Source of the DNA: Eunapius fragilis
Taxonomy: Eukaryota; Porifera; Demospongiae; Spongillida; Spongillidae
NCBI GenBank assembly: GCA_963681505.1
Contig: OY811971.1
Span: 8,613,991 to 8,677,990 of the forward strand
Direction: 5' to 3'
DNA length: 64,000 bases
Both the position numbers and the translations under genes were made by a program. Under the pieces are notes generated by a model. That model was not told the DNA's origin and ran no database searches. It saw only the letters and a program-made list of their open reading frames with translations. Within the stretch, counting starts at the first letter, position 1. Each line of letters opens with the position of its first letter. This document shows, in pieces, positions 44,269-56,850 of the stretch.

Positions 44269-45985
44269 GCATTAATGAGGATGCAAACGCATGTTTGTAT
44301 ATAGATTCGTCAATCAGAAATTTTATTGTATGAGTGAGTGGGAGGGTATATATAAGCAAAATAGCCCCCACGCATGCATTGTCTCGCATGTGCAAACATT
44401 CACAATTTTCTGCATGCGGCAACAAAAAACGAACAACCGATGAATGCATATGCGTTACAGCAACAAGAAACGCCAACAGATTGTCTGGATGAGCTCTAGA
44501 AATTACATGATTCAGTGGCATACATCACCGCTGAACAGAACATATACGTACTATGGTTTATTCCCACAAGGTCAATTGTCACTTGTACACATGCAGCTAC
44601 CCTGTTGCAAAAAGCTAAGTAAGATGCGACTGATTTTCTGGATCTGCTTTAGAATGATGGGCATTCATATCTGATTCATGGTAAGAAACACTTCATTCGA
44701 TCATTATATTGAACTTCATTGTGTTGGTGGTGGTGGCAGCTTGCCCCTAGCTATCTGCTGCCTTAGTTGATAAAGTCGTGGGAAGTTCGTTAATGAAGTC
44801 AAACGGGCTAATAGGTTTCATGTAGTTAGCGGATGAGATGAGTGTCACTAGTGGTAAGGAGCAATGGCCAAATGATACTTCTGTTCGCAGTACCATAAGC
44901 AATTGAGCAAGATGTGCATGTAGAGGACACTGTGCTGCTAACCTTCTCCTGTGTTTGTCTTGGTGACTAAAACTGTGTCATTACATGTACATCAACACTT
45001 CTTCCTAACACCATGCATAATGTTGTTCTCAGATAGTTATTTTAGCTTTAAAATATCAGCTGTCTTGTATATACTTGAGATGACTGTGACAACATGGGAC
45101 AGAGATGACATGCATAAAAGAAGCCGGTAATATAAACCAAACAAGGCCATTCAGGAAATGCATTGCCATGCAGCAGATGCCTTATTATGCAATGACATGA
45201 GTTTCCTGGTGTTAAAACCTGGTAGTTAAAATGCATCATATTGTTTCAGTGCCATGGCAGTATGGAATATGGTTGACAAAGTGGACACAATGCTTGGCAT
45301 CATCTGAGTACGTGCCTCTCTCTAAGGCCCGAAAAACTAACCATGAAACATAGCAACATACTAAGTGTACGCATTGAGGGATTTTTTTTTTTAAGTGGCA
45401 TTCATGATGAGGACAGAGTGAAGGGTGAAATATAGGTGATGTGCATTTGTCCTGTACGTCATTTACCCGTTACGAAGATATATATATAGCGCAGCTGTGC
45501 AAATTAAAGTTTGTAATATCACTTAAAACTATGCCACCGACTATGATGACATGGGCACTTGTAGCCATGCACATACCTGGTACGTGACAGACTGCCAAAG
45601 AAAGTTTTAGTGGCCCAATTTTGTGTACATATTTTTAAAAAAAATCCGGCACTGCTGGTGCATGCAAAAAAAATCCCATTGGAAGCTATATCACCCTTTG
45701 CACCATGTACTAGTAAAGTGGAGTAGGATGTATTTACTCCGACAACATGAAAGGATAGTTCCATGTGTGATTGTGATGTAATTATTATAAGTACTGCGGG
45801 ATCGAGATGTATGTACTGTTGTGCCACATGCAGCTTTTCACACTCACACTCATGATCATGTGCAGCCAACTTATAGTCAGCGCCGTTGTTTACCATACTG
45901 TCACATTATTGTGTCCATTCATGGTTGTAGCCATGTAGTTTTGCATCTCATACGCACATGTGTATGCATGCCCTTTAACAGAGTC
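44269..45985. other. Non-coding, nothing recognised
   Basis: Only short open frames without protein character. 45519-45896 minus is open for 125 codons but not recognisable. Confidence 0.4.
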
Positions 45986-45989
45986 TTAA

Positions 45990-47065
45990 TGTCTATTGTC
46001 CTGAGTGTCCACCCGGGGGTACAATTGGACACCCGGGTGGACAGCAAAAAAAGTTTTTGCCGTTCGGTCATGGAAGGGACCTAGTGGCATTTAACGGTAC
46101 CGGCTTATAGAACAAGTCTTTCTAGAATCGGGCCGAGATAAGTAAGGCTTAAATCCTTTCAATACCCGTAAAACGAGCCGTGCTAGCGGACCTATCCATT
46201 ACGCTCCGTGCGGTACGTACATATCGTATACGAGCTACGTAAGGTATGTTTTTTTGACTACGTTCATACAGATAGTAAAATAGCTGTTTCTCTGGACTAG
46301 TGTTTGTCAACAAAAGGTGATTGAGAGCTTTCAGCAAACGGCCTATGTTTAAAAGGACATGTACGACTATATACTCGTACAGTGGCGTAGGAAAGGGGGG
46401 GGGGGGGGGGGGGGGGGGGGCAGGGGGGGCAACTGCCCCCCCACTTTTCTAAGTGGGGGGCCATGCACGATACTACAGATAAATGAGTAATTTGTAATGA
46501 ATTGCACTGATTCTAGTGTAGTTTTGTAACGTCGTTAGATGCAAATAGCGTTGGCTTCTGGGGCACAGCCCCAGACCCCAATGCGGAAGCTTACAGCACT
46601 CCCCTAGCTGGCTGGGGGAGGGGCACCGCTCTCCCGCCAGATGACCATCGAACTTTGTGCCCGCCTACTTTTAAACTCCTTCCTACGCCGCTGTCGTACA
46701 TGACCTTTTAAACATAGGCCTAAACAGACAGCTGAAAGTTTTAGTTGACAAACACTAGTCCAGAGAAACAGCTATTTTATTTTCTGTATGAACGTTGGCA
46801 AAAAAACTTACCTTACGTAGCTCGTATACGATATGTACGAACCGCACGGAGCGTAATGGATAGGTCCGCTAGCACGTCTCGTTTTACGGGTATTGAAAGG
46901 ATTTAAGCCTTATATATCTCGGCCCGATCCAAAAAAGACTTGTTCTATAAGCCGGTACCGTTAAATGCAATTAGGCCACTTCCATGACCGAACGGCAAAA
47001 ACTTTTTTTGCTGTCCACCCGGGTGTCCAATTGTACCCCCGGGTGGACACTCAGGACAATAGACA
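45990..47065. mobile_element. 1.08-kb palindromic element with TTAA target duplication
   Basis: Arms 45990 to ~46370 and ~46694 to 47065 are inverted copies beginning TGTCTATTGTCCTGAGTGTC. TTAA occurs directly outside each end (45986-45989, 47066-47069), the duplication made by piggyBac transposases, so this is probably a piggyBac-mobilised MITE (inference). Near each end a second inner palindrome, GTCCACCCGGG...CCCGGGTGGAC, gives a cruciform-prone tip. The loop is occupied by another element. Confidence 0.8.
46380..46693. mobile_element. hAT-like MITE nested in the loop of the palindromic element
   Basis: Ends CAGTGGCGTAGGAA and, inverted, CAGCGGCGTAGGAA, flanked by a short TCGTA(C) duplication. 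Contains a 27-base G run and the text GGGGCACAGCCCCAGACCCCAA, also found (GGGGCAGAGCCCCAGACCCC) in the MITE of the tandem units, so the two are related families. Confidence 0.65.
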
Positions 47066-47069
47066 TTAA

Positions 47070-48638
47070 CGATGTAATATTATTTGGGGGGGATTAAGCA
47101 CACACATGCACGCGCACATGTCTAAAGCAAGATATGCATGTAATATACGACATTGGTTAACATTTATGACTTTAATTTGTCTGCCCTATATTAGAGGTTG
47201 CGCCCTGCATGATTAGTGGCATAGAGTTGCATGTGGTGAAAATAATAGCGTTAGCCCTGCTGTCGTCGATGAAGTAATGGGCCGGATGTTACTATGAATT
47301 TGCTCACATCGATGCAGTTACAGTACATATTATTATCTATCCATCCCGTTGCCTAGATATCTATACATTCGTGCATTCACTATTACTATCGTTTACTCCT
47401 TATATCACTAGCTCAATGTTCCGCTATCAATAATTAGCAGCACCATATTATTTGGTAGTTATGGGAGCACGAGCCATTTTAATTCGATGGAGGTCATCTC
47501 TTTTATCGACTGTGTGATAATGCATGGAGCCGCCTTTAACCATTCTAACTTGCAGTCCAATACAAATTAACCGGCATCAGATTGCACAAGCAATTTAATC
47601 GTGCGACAGGTGAGTGCTATAATTAGTATTTCACCTCCCCGCGGTCATGGGTTTAACGCGGTTGGTCAGGGTAGAAGCCCAAAGGGTGCCGCCTGCCATT
47701 GATGTATTACAGGAAAAATCAGTGTACAGGTACAAACAGTACACAAGAGGAGTGATGGGTGGGTCAGCAAAAGTTCAGGTCGTCGATAGGCTGGCTACTA
47801 TGAGACTCCTTCCCAATTAAGAACACCATTTATCTATAGCAATACAATCCTGGAACCAGACAAAGGACAGTCTAGTTTAAGAATAGGTTGTTTAGAGGTG
47901 GAAGTTGCAGACAGAGAGGCAGGCTTGACCTACTAACCTTTGACAAAGCTCCCATTTAACACACTATATATATATGCTTTCCCATGCCCGCGTCTAAGCA
48001 CTTAAGCAGAGGTAGGATTAAGTGCACAACCATTCGCCCTTCATCAAAACATTAAACAGTGTTTACTCCCTAAACAAAACCCTTTAACACCGATTACAAT
48101 TCAGCGTTATACATACAATGAAAATTACAAACTTGCTTTTTTTTTTGGTTGCAGCTATTATAACAGCGTGCACGGTTTGAATTAATTAATTATATTAATT
48201 AATTATATAAGTACTCAGTGTGCGGTGGCGATATACATTTAAGATGCTGTCCCTTAAAGGAATCAAAGAATCAAGCAGAAACTACTCCCTTCGTTTGGTT
48301 TGTAAATCTCATGCATGTGGTGGCGGGAAAGTGTTTTGGGAAAGAGTCACTAAGCACACGCTGCATCATGCCATACAGGAACCAGACCCGAAGAATAGAG
48401 TGCTGATCATGCTATTGATCCTTGCAGTAATACACGACATCACACCAGTCTAGTGCATATACAACACAATGTCATCAGTCCAGTACATGCAACACACCAG
48501 TCCACTTTCTTGGACTTCCTGTATATCACACAAACTTCCTTGAAGAGGCAAGCCGATAATGATTTACACACCACATGCATAGATGCGCAATAGTCACAGA
48601 GACACTAAATTTATATAGCAATGCTCATATGCTGCAAG
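47070..48638. other. Non-coding, nothing recognised
   Basis: Includes an AT palindrome around 48181-48208 (AATTAATTATATTAATTAATT). Open frames at 48218-48453 lack recognisable content. Confidence 0.4.
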
Positions 48639-51600
48639 TCAGGTTGATGACTGCACTGAAGTGGAGCGTCCCACTGTCACAACGTGCCGGAGTACAGGTG
48701 TCCAGTCCGTTTTTTCCACCGCTGATGCGTGCTGTGCATAAAGTGTAATGATCCACTTACCACTCCTGCTGAATTCAATTACCAAATCATGCTTGCCTGG
48801 TTCTGAAGATGGTGGGATTTGGGTGGCTGCCTCATTGACCACTTCATTGATCTGTGCAAGATGCCATAAAAGCACATCACCTGGACTATAGAATGGTATG
48901 ACCAGTGTTGACGGAACCTTTTTAACTCTACACAGCAATGGAAATTGATTCTCACTGGTCTTCATGCTGAACTTAGTGTAAAATGGCTCAAAAATTTGTG
49001 GAAAAGCCATATCAGGTGAGCTACCAACTGCCTTTAGCTTCAATTGGAATAGAAGCATTGATTCTTGCTCGTCAGTGGACTGCAACTTGGCCTTTATATG
49101 AATGATCCACTTCCCCAATTTAGGAAAGACAGCATGCATAATATACTTGTCCGTTTCGGTTTTATGAACAAATACGTGATCAAATGTGCATTCTTCGGAT
49201 CCTTCCATGTTCATGGAGCAAATGAAATAAAGAGCCCCCGGTGCAAAGAATGGAAACTTGAATTCAGACTGCTCTATGACATGAGGACATGGTAAAAAAT
49301 CTGAAGGGATTGCAATGCCGTGATACGATGGGTTAAGTCGAGGGTAACACTTTTGGACCTGACCAGTAGTGGATATTTCCACATTGTTGATGGTAATAAC
49401 TTGATAGAACACACCTGAACTTCCCCTTCTTGCATACAGATTAACTGACCACACACCCGTCGCAGGGAAGAGTGCCTGCAGAGTGTGAAGCTCACATGGT
49501 CTGGATGGATAGTGAAGGTATGTGCAATAATCTAAAAGGCTGCTTTGTGATGATTTAGGAAGGCTATCAGGATTGAGCATCAGCTCAATTCCATGCTGAA
49601 ACTCAAGCCCTTCTGGAGCTCGGAACGCAAGCGAAAAATTACTACCATCGCCATCATACGTAATTGGCCTTGAATTAACCATCTTGATACCAAGGTCTTT
49701 TGTAGGAGCGGGAAATAAATATGGAAATATGGTGTTCTTCATACCCTGCTTGACTTCAGCAAATAACTGAAAAACCATAACAGTCTTGGGAGAATCTTCA
49801 AAGCTCATTTTTGCCACAACAGATATTTCCCATTTACCAGTTTGTGGCAAAACACAGTGGAGGAGGTATTGCCCTTGGTTCAAGTCCTCCACTATTGCAT
49901 AATCTGCCATTGGTTGGGCCGAGTTGCTCTCCTTGATATAAGCCTCTAGTGCATCGGAGTTAGTATACTGGAATGGCACTTGAAGTACATCACCATCTGG
50001 AGCCAAAATAGGTTTAGAACTCTCAAATATGACGGCAGGCGATGTAATACGTGGGAAGGTCTGCCCATTGATACCTTTGCAGGCATACATGCGAATATTT
50101 GCGACCAGGGTGTAGCCAGATGTGCTCCCATCAGGCGCAGCATTTGTGGAACAAAAAATGAAGACATCCCACCACCCTTCGTTGGGGAATAACACTTGCA
50201 TGAAGCAGAACTCGGGGTTAGCTCTTTGTCTTGTGACATGTGTGTAGTAGTGGCACGCCTGTTGCTTGGCACTGTCACCTGTCACTGGTGCTATGTAGTG
50301 GTGAAGTTTCACGTTTGGTGCTGCTTTAAATTTTACATCCATTTTTCCTGATTCGTTTTTGGCAACAAAAGGCATTTGGGTTGTGTTCCAGCTAAGAAGT
50401 TCGAATTTAAAAGCGGCTGCAGCTAGGTGGGATATGAAAGGGCAATTATAGAATTCATTCGCTGGCACATGGTTCACCACATAGTAAAGAAAGCAGAACA
50501 TCGGAGGGTCAGTAACAACAGGCTGTGCATAAATATTGATGCAATACTGACCCTCGGCAGGGCACAGCACATAGATGTGAACGCTGTGCTGCTCCTCCCC
50601 CTCTCTGTGGATGTAGGTTGTTCGATCTCCACCACATGGCGTTGGCGATTCTGGTGATCCAGGAGTGTCCAGGCTTACAAGGTGAGCATTAAGCACAACT
50701 GAAGGTGGTGCTTTCAGTTCCAGATGAATGATTGGACCCGGCAGGTGTGCCGTCAGTTCTATTTTTTCAAAACAGGTTACAGCGTTTATTCCTAACGCAT
50801 AGACTCCAGCGTGTGGAGCTACAAAAGCTTCAATGTCGGACAAGGTGACTGGCTTCTCAATCAGTTGCCACCTTTGGTCTTGAGGCCAGTGAGTGAAAAT
50901 CAGTTGTTCTGGAGGCACAGCGAAGTAGTGAGGGCTTAAACAATCCGTCGTCTGCCAGCCGTGCGCTACTGACCGAGGCCCATAGGAGCAATCCAGCAGC
51001 ACCCATGAATTATTAATCTCAACCTGAAAATATATGCCATGCATGCAATTGTTCATTACAATGTAAATCCATGCGTGAGTGGTTAACTTACAGCATTCCA
51101 CGTGTGAGCATTTTCATCGTCCGGTATGAACCTGTTAGGGATTGATCCCTTGCCTGGAATCCTACCTGCTCTTTCGTGGCCGCGTATTAGAACTGCGTTC
51201 AAGCTTGCGATGGTAGCCATTGCGTGGAAAAGAGTTGAATAACCTTCGCTAACTGTTCTTTGCATTGCCACTACGTTACTCGGTGATAGCGAGGGAACTT
51301 TTATGCCTCGAACCGAATCAATCCACGCACTTTTGTCATATTTGATGTTAATTGTGATCCAATAGAAAATGGCGTACGCTTTAGCTGTTTGAATCTCGAG
51401 TTGCTCATGGAATAGTTCAAGCTGCTTGAACTGAGTAAGCACCAATGACAACTCCTCTAAAGAAGAGTTCAGCGTCGCCGACACTGCCAGTACGTGTGAC
51501 TGTATAGCACACAACACGCCAGTTCTCTTCCATTCGCTGACTAAGTGAGTCACCTTAGAGGCGATTGCAACACAGCTTAGTTTTGTTGCAAACGTTCGGC

Positions 51601-51781
51601 ATTTTATCTCTGCCCTGTCTAAATTCTTAGTACTCTGTGCGGCAATGGAAACGAACGATACGGGTGACGGAGTAATTTCGGCTGCAGGGCTCGGCCTCCT
51701 AGAATAGTTAGCGTCATCAGCTGGGCTCCGAGAATAGGTAGTTTCCAAAGTTGCGGCCTTTTTTGAAACACAAACCCCCAT
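48639..51781 (-). CDS. Kyphoscoliosis peptidase (KY)-like protein, transglutaminase-like, probable pseudoenzyme
   Basis: Exon 1 is 51781-51092 (230 codons), exon 2 is 51023-48639 (793 codons plus stop), joined in phase 0 across a 68-bp intron (GTAAGT..AG). Product about 1,024 aa. The N-terminus MGVCVSKK fits a myristoylation signal with a palmitoylatable Cys4. The transglutaminase-like core is recognisable: KAYAIFYWITINIKYD, then TVSEGYSTLF, NAHTWNAVEI and WVLLDCSYG, followed by the KY-type PPEQLIFTHWP..WQLIEKPV. His226 and Asp241 are present but the nucleophile position (normally V-C-x-G-Y) is Ser178. The rest is several ~110-residue beta-rich repeats with FP..G.W.. motifs. KY proteins act in muscle cytoskeleton in vertebrates; here a membrane-anchored binding or scaffold role is likelier than proteolysis (inference). 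Confidence 0.85.
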
Positions 51782-52350
51782 TTGTCCAGCCCCACCCCTT
51801 TTGTGGTCTAGTTATGAAATTAATCATATACTCACGTGAGATTGATGTAATGCATTCTTCGTCGTAAGCTCTTTAATGTTAGACCCGTAGGTGTGTTGAC
51901 CTACATATGTAGGCATTACAAATCACTTAATTCCAACAAATGAACAGCCAGCCAACGCTTGAAATAACAACGAGTACTAGTATGCTGCTAGTACTGCATA
52001 CAACTGTTTGATTCACTGGTCTTTTTTAAATAGGATGAAATGATATCCATTTCAAGAAGATGGCAATCCTTTCCTGACACTATTCTAACTGGATGATAAT
52101 GACAAGATGCTATGCAGTAGTCGTCGTTGATTATTACTTGTGGACTTTTGTGTATCAGTTGGTGCATTTGGAAGTGAAAATGTTTGATATCTACATCTAT
52201 CCCTATTTCTGATGTGGGGCGGTGCACTGTATACAGTTGATAAACAATTGAGGAGTAGAGACATTTCGATTTAAGGCTTTGTATTCGAGGAGCAAATGTT
52301 ACGTGCATGCACATAGTTGTTTGCGGAGTCATAGCATACCCCACCATCAA
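51782..52350. other. Upstream region of the KY-like gene
   Basis: No coding block supported. The 122-codon minus-strand frame at 51988-52356 is not recognisable. The KY-like promoter should lie just right of 51781, but no TATA box was evident. Confidence 0.4.
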
Positions 52351-52399
52351 TGGCATATCCAGGATTTCAGCGAAGGGGGTGCTTCAGGTCAGACTCAAT

Positions 52400-53480
52400 A
52401 TGGAAAGGGAGGGGGGGGGGGGGGGGGGGGGGGCTTTAGCCCCCCAGATTTTTGCACTTCAGTTATTAAAATTTCTGAAGTCGTTAATAATCAATTGTAA
52501 AGCGCGCGCTATTCAATAGTTGCCCTTCCATGTAAGGTACCTCCCCCTCTTCTGCTAAGCAACTTCCCCCCCCCCCCCACCCTCCCGCCTTTCGTATTGT
52601 GCCTGAAGTGACAATCAGGGGCGGATGCAGGATTTTGGCGAGGGGGGGGTCCGACATGAATAATTGATGAAGCGGAGGGGCGCGCGCGCGAAGCGCGCGA
52701 AAATTATTGTGGTGCGCATTCCAATTTTTCCACAAATTGTACATGTAAGGGGGCCGGAGATTGGAAACTAAGGCAATCAACACCAATAAATGAGTGACAT
52801 TCCGTTACATTCTGCCGGGATTACCTTTCGCATTCTTCGAAAAGAAATTCAAGATGCTTCCAGAGGACAGCCTGAGTCGGAGTTTACACAGTCGTCACGG
52901 TGACGCAGTCGCTTACTTGCCATGGCAAATGAATCAGATATTAAACGCGCGCGCGCGGACCAATAACTTTGTTAATAGTTATTAAAGTAATAATTGCTTT
53001 CACTAATTTTTTCATCATCGAGTCCGAGGGGGGGGTCCGGACACCACCGACCCCCCCCCCCCCCCCCCCCCCCCCCTGTATCCGCCACTGCCAGTGTACA
53101 CCTCCCCCCACTCCCCGCTTGTCGTATCGCGGGTCTAAACCCCTAACCATGGGGGGTGCTGTCCGCTTCAGGTCCGATACAAAAAGTGGCCTGGGGGGCC
53201 CTTTGTTTGGCACACAGCAAATACGTTATCGTTAATAATTAACGGTTACAACTATATATAGCGTATCCCAGAGAGGGTGCTCCGGGTGCTTCACCCTCCT
53301 CGGCCAAAATTGTAACCGTAATAACGTATTTAAATAGAGTAGGCCCTATGCCAAACAATTAAAGGGCCCCCACTTTTCGTATTGGGTCTGAAGCGGACAG
53401 CAACTCCCCCCCACCCCCACAATTATCGTACCTGGCCTGACCTGAATCACCCCCCTCGCTGACGCCGGCTACTGCCGTAG
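52400..53480. repeat. Cluster of GC-skewed hAT-like repeat fragments
   Basis: CAGGGGCGGATGCAGGATTT at 52616 and, inverted, CAGTGGCGGATACAGGGGGG at 53090 look like the two ends of one element (475 bp), but the 8 bp outside do not match, so it may be two fragments. Between them are CGCGCGCG runs and AGTTATTAAAGTAATAATTGC. GGTACCTCCCCCTCTTC (52537) and TTTCGTATTG..CTGAAG pieces match the repeat inside the tandem units. Long G or C runs at 52410-52432 and 53051-53076. Confidence 0.6.
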
Positions 53481-53741
53481 TGTGCAGGTATTAGTGTCGT
53501 GATCCATTTGAGATAATAAAGGGATGTCTTACTTCGCGCTTGCCTACCAGGGTTAGTATTTCAATATTCCCGAAAGTCAGCCGGTCATCAAATACACCAG
53601 TCTGATCGAGGTTATTTATATTATTGGTGAGAGTATTATAATTGCACATAAACATTGTTAATTCGTTTCAACTCTGAAGTTCGTCCTTCATCTTTCTCTA
53701 AGACACACCTGACCATGCCTGGCATCTTCTGATGCTCTCTC

Positions 53742-53985
53742 TGCTAATGATCTTGTGGATCATACCATTCCTCAGAGACAACAGTGACAACTTGCAGATA
53801 GGGTAGAGGATCGTCAGTTCAATAAGCGCTTCGACGCTACCTCATGTGCTGATAAAACATGGTTACTTTCCAAACCATCACCACATACATCTGCTTCGTT
53901 AACGGTAGTACCATTAGATAGTTTAGGCCTTCACCTGCCTACCAAATCTGTTTCAGTCTGCTGGTTGGGAAATAGCCATGCACAC
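53742..53985 (+). pseudogene. Second remnant of the same reverse-transcriptase-type family
   Basis: Plus-strand reading gives ANDLVDHTIPQRQQ, a stop, then DRQFNKRF..SCADKTWLLSKPSPHTSASLTVVPLDSLGLHL. The A/D-K-x-x-L-L-S..S-P-H-x-S-A..L-x-V-V-P-x-x-x-L-G-L-H-L pattern is the segment that precedes the CPFC cluster in the element at 42885-44268. In that remnant the matching text is SAPHAGSLL...NPHLDPAE. Short and broken. Confidence 0.5.
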
Positions 53986-54579
53986 GGCATCTCATGAGGG
54001 TAATTCTCTAAGTTTTCTTCTTAGTCCTGACAAAGCATTGGACAAAATAAGTCATCAATCTACAACCTGCAAGTGTGGAGGCACACAGAAGGTATATAAG
54101 ATTGGGATGGGGGCTCTAAAATGAGGATAATTATATATTCATGAATTTCAAAGGGGCTTTTGTTCATATAGGGAGAAGTTCCCTAGTTCCAGAAAGCTGG
54201 TGTATTATTATTGCATTATAACTTATCTGTACACTGATGCAGTTAGCAGTTGGAAGCTAACAATCAGTCGGGACAGTAGACGTTTGCAACATTATACAGA
54301 CTTCACGATGACATCACGCTAACCGGCCTTGACATTGTCGAGCACGCGATATAGCTCTAAAGTCAAAAGCCCTATAGTCACCTCATATGGTCGCCTCAGC
54401 ATGGTACGCGCCAATGCTGGAGCGATTTTGATGAGATCATACCTGCATTTAAGATAATCTATATGTGTCTGATGGATGTGCTTCTCAATTAAAAAAATAG
54501 AAATTTTTATCAATCTGTGCTGCTAGCTATGACATGGTGTACAGGCATGCAGAGTAGCACTTCTTCGCAACTTCACACA
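53986..54579. other. Non-coding, nothing recognised
   Basis: No supported feature. Confidence 0.4.
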
Positions 54580-54848
54580 GAAAAACATGTGCAGATGGGG
54601 ATTGCAGGTATATTGAAGCGCCTTGCTTCAAATGTAAGCCTATCCTTCAAAGCCTATATGAAAATCACATGCTGAATTCAAAACAATTATATGAATTTGT
54701 AGTAAGAGAAATAAAGGGTATATCGTTTTGTTATGTGACAAATGATGAAGAATATGAGGATGAAGCAAAATCCTTGAAAGCCAGGTTTGCTCAGTCAAAA
54801 AGGATAGTAGGCACACAGAAATTGCACTATTTTAAACCAATTTCCTAA
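54580..54848 (+). CDS. Possible terminal exon, unknown protein
   Basis: An acceptor-like CTTCACACAG is followed by an uninterrupted ~89-codon frame to a TAA: KTCADGDCRYIEAPCFKCK, then LYEFVVREIKGISFCYVTND and a charged stretch ending HYFKPIS. Cysteine spacing in the first part (C..C.....C..C) could bind zinc. There is no ATG in frame, so it would be an internal or terminal exon or a piece of a transposon protein. No upstream exon found and no family recognised. Confidence 0.3.
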
Positions 54849-55650
54849 TCATTGGTTCTAGTCATGGACTACTCCTGCAGTTTAATAGGTAATAAGAGAA
54901 GTGCATGTAACCAAAAGAGCCTAAAATTGTTGAATTGAATTTATAGTTGTTTGATTAGATTAAGCGTTCGTCTTGCATGTATGAAAGTGTAAGTTGCGTA
55001 GAGGCACTACACATGCATGCCTAAATCATTGCATGCCGCATGCCTTTAACGAGGGTAAAATGTGATCATCACGGATACACTCATTACATGACCTCTGAAA
55101 GCTGGGTACTATAAAGGTATTGAAAGCTTTAATGTTTGATTGTTTATATAGGCATGCATATGATAAGTATGAGGCCATACAAATCAATTAGCATGCAACA
55201 ATAACTTCAAGATAGGCGGTCTTTGTTCAAATAAGTATAACATGCATCCCGTCCTGCAAAAACAAGTACAGAACGACCTGCACTTTCATTATCTCTAAAA
55301 TGTTGCATGGTGTGAGCTCAGTAGGAGCTATATGGCCATGCCATTGCACCAACTTCAACTTCGTTTCAGTATGACTGTCACAGCCTAGCCATAACTGTTA
55401 AATAATAGATACCGGGCGTTGTTTACATTTGTGGTCTAACTTTTCACACCTTACAGTTAATGAACCGAACCTTGTAAGTTATAATAGATTGAAACTATAT
55501 ACTAAGATAAATGAAATGAACAAGTGTACCAAATGTTTCGCAAAATTGAAACATAGGTGTCAATAAATGGGCCCACTGGATGTAGAATTACCCATTGGAT
55601 AAAGCGATTGAGGAAGCTGCGACCGTTGAAGAAGCTTTGTACGGTTTGGT
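54849..55650. other. Non-coding, nothing recognised
   Basis: AT-rich, without supported features. Confidence 0.4.
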
Positions 55651-55689
55651 GGCACTGATAGTGTTGAAGCACCGCTGTTCATTCGAAGG

Positions 55690-56200
55690 ATAGTGCGACT
55701 GAGGTTGAACAACTCAGGTGCATGTTGGAGCGGATGTCACAGAAATTTGAATCATTCGAACAGCAGTTGAAGGAATTGGATCCTGGTAAAACGACCAACA
55801 GTCACGGGGCCCACAGTCACGACAGCGCGTTAAATGAGGAATGTCTCAAAGAGGACGGCATCGCGGCAGTTCGCAAGAGGAAGTAGGAGAAAGAGTGCCA
55901 GAAGTCTCAGTGCTGTGGATGACAAGGGTGAAGTTGCTGTTCAAGTGCATGATGAACGTCGGACCAATGGAGGTAACTTTATACAAAGGCACCACAATTG
56001 CTAATTTCGTTCCTCGGCGTCACGTTTTTCTGCTTGAGGTTCGATGCTATAAAGGGCACGAGCAGCCTGGTGTTAGATCTGAGAAGAGTAGTTCGTTTAA
56101 GCTCGATCTGCATGCATGGAAGCAAATTATATGTCATGACAGAGGAGACGAATTAACTTTTAACTTTGCAACAGTTAGTCCGACTTTAAGTTGAGGAGCA
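55690..56200 (+). other. Broken coding-like segment
   Basis: One frame reads a short helical piece (LERMSQKFESFEQQLKELDPG) to a stop near 55888. Overlapping frames then read RRKSARSLSAVDDKGEVAVQ and MSQRGRHRGSSQEEVGERVP. The switch of frame suggests a decayed gene, possibly a Gag-like fragment, but I cannot assign it. Confidence 0.25.
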
Positions 56201-56401
56201 TAAGATTTGTGCCAATTAACCTTAAATTTTTAAAACTACCAGGATTTCTCTGCCCCATATATGTGTATGTACGTACATGCATGTACATGTATATGGGACA
56301 GTTGCCATGAAAACGGCCCATCACATATAATTATTGTATAATACAATGACTGTTAAAATGTTATAACATTTTGAGGCGTAGACTTTTTGTCCATCAATTC
56401 A

Positions 56402-56599
56402 ATGGATCGTAACACCGTGATGTGTGTCTATATGACAGGTAAGGATAACGTGCCGGTAAATTTCGAAGCAATTGGTACTATTGCCGTTCTTCAAAACCGT
56501 TCGTATACCTTCCTAAGAAGAATGAGAAGACGACGACGACGACCAAGAATTATTTTAGGACTGGGCACGAGAAACAGGAAATTGTTCGTTTCTCTATAA
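56402..56599 (+). CDS. Small basic open frame, unknown
   Basis: MDRNTVMCVYMTGKD to a stop after KLFVSL, about 65 codons, with an arginine block (RRMRRRRRRPR). No family recognised; the arginine run comes from a (GAC)n-like repeat, so chance is a real possibility. Confidence 0.2.
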   Translation: MDRNTVMCVYMTGKDNVPVNFEAIGTIAVLQNRSYTFLRRMRRRRRRPRIILGLGTRNRKLFVSL

Positions 56600-56850
56600 C
56601 CACAATGACACGGAACAAACGTAGAACTGTAGATCGTTGTGCTCTCATTCCATCGCGATAAAGAGATAAGCGATCCGTTTCTCCGTTGTCCCTCCAGACG
56701 CTAGTGAAGTTTTATTAATGACTTCATCAACCCTCAATCAATCTTATATGGCTGTCAGATTAATTTTGATACCATAGTTTACACCACTGGGCCACCGCCT
56801 CCCGATTACCGCAGGTATGAGGAGCCGTACATGTCACGGAAGTGTCAAAA

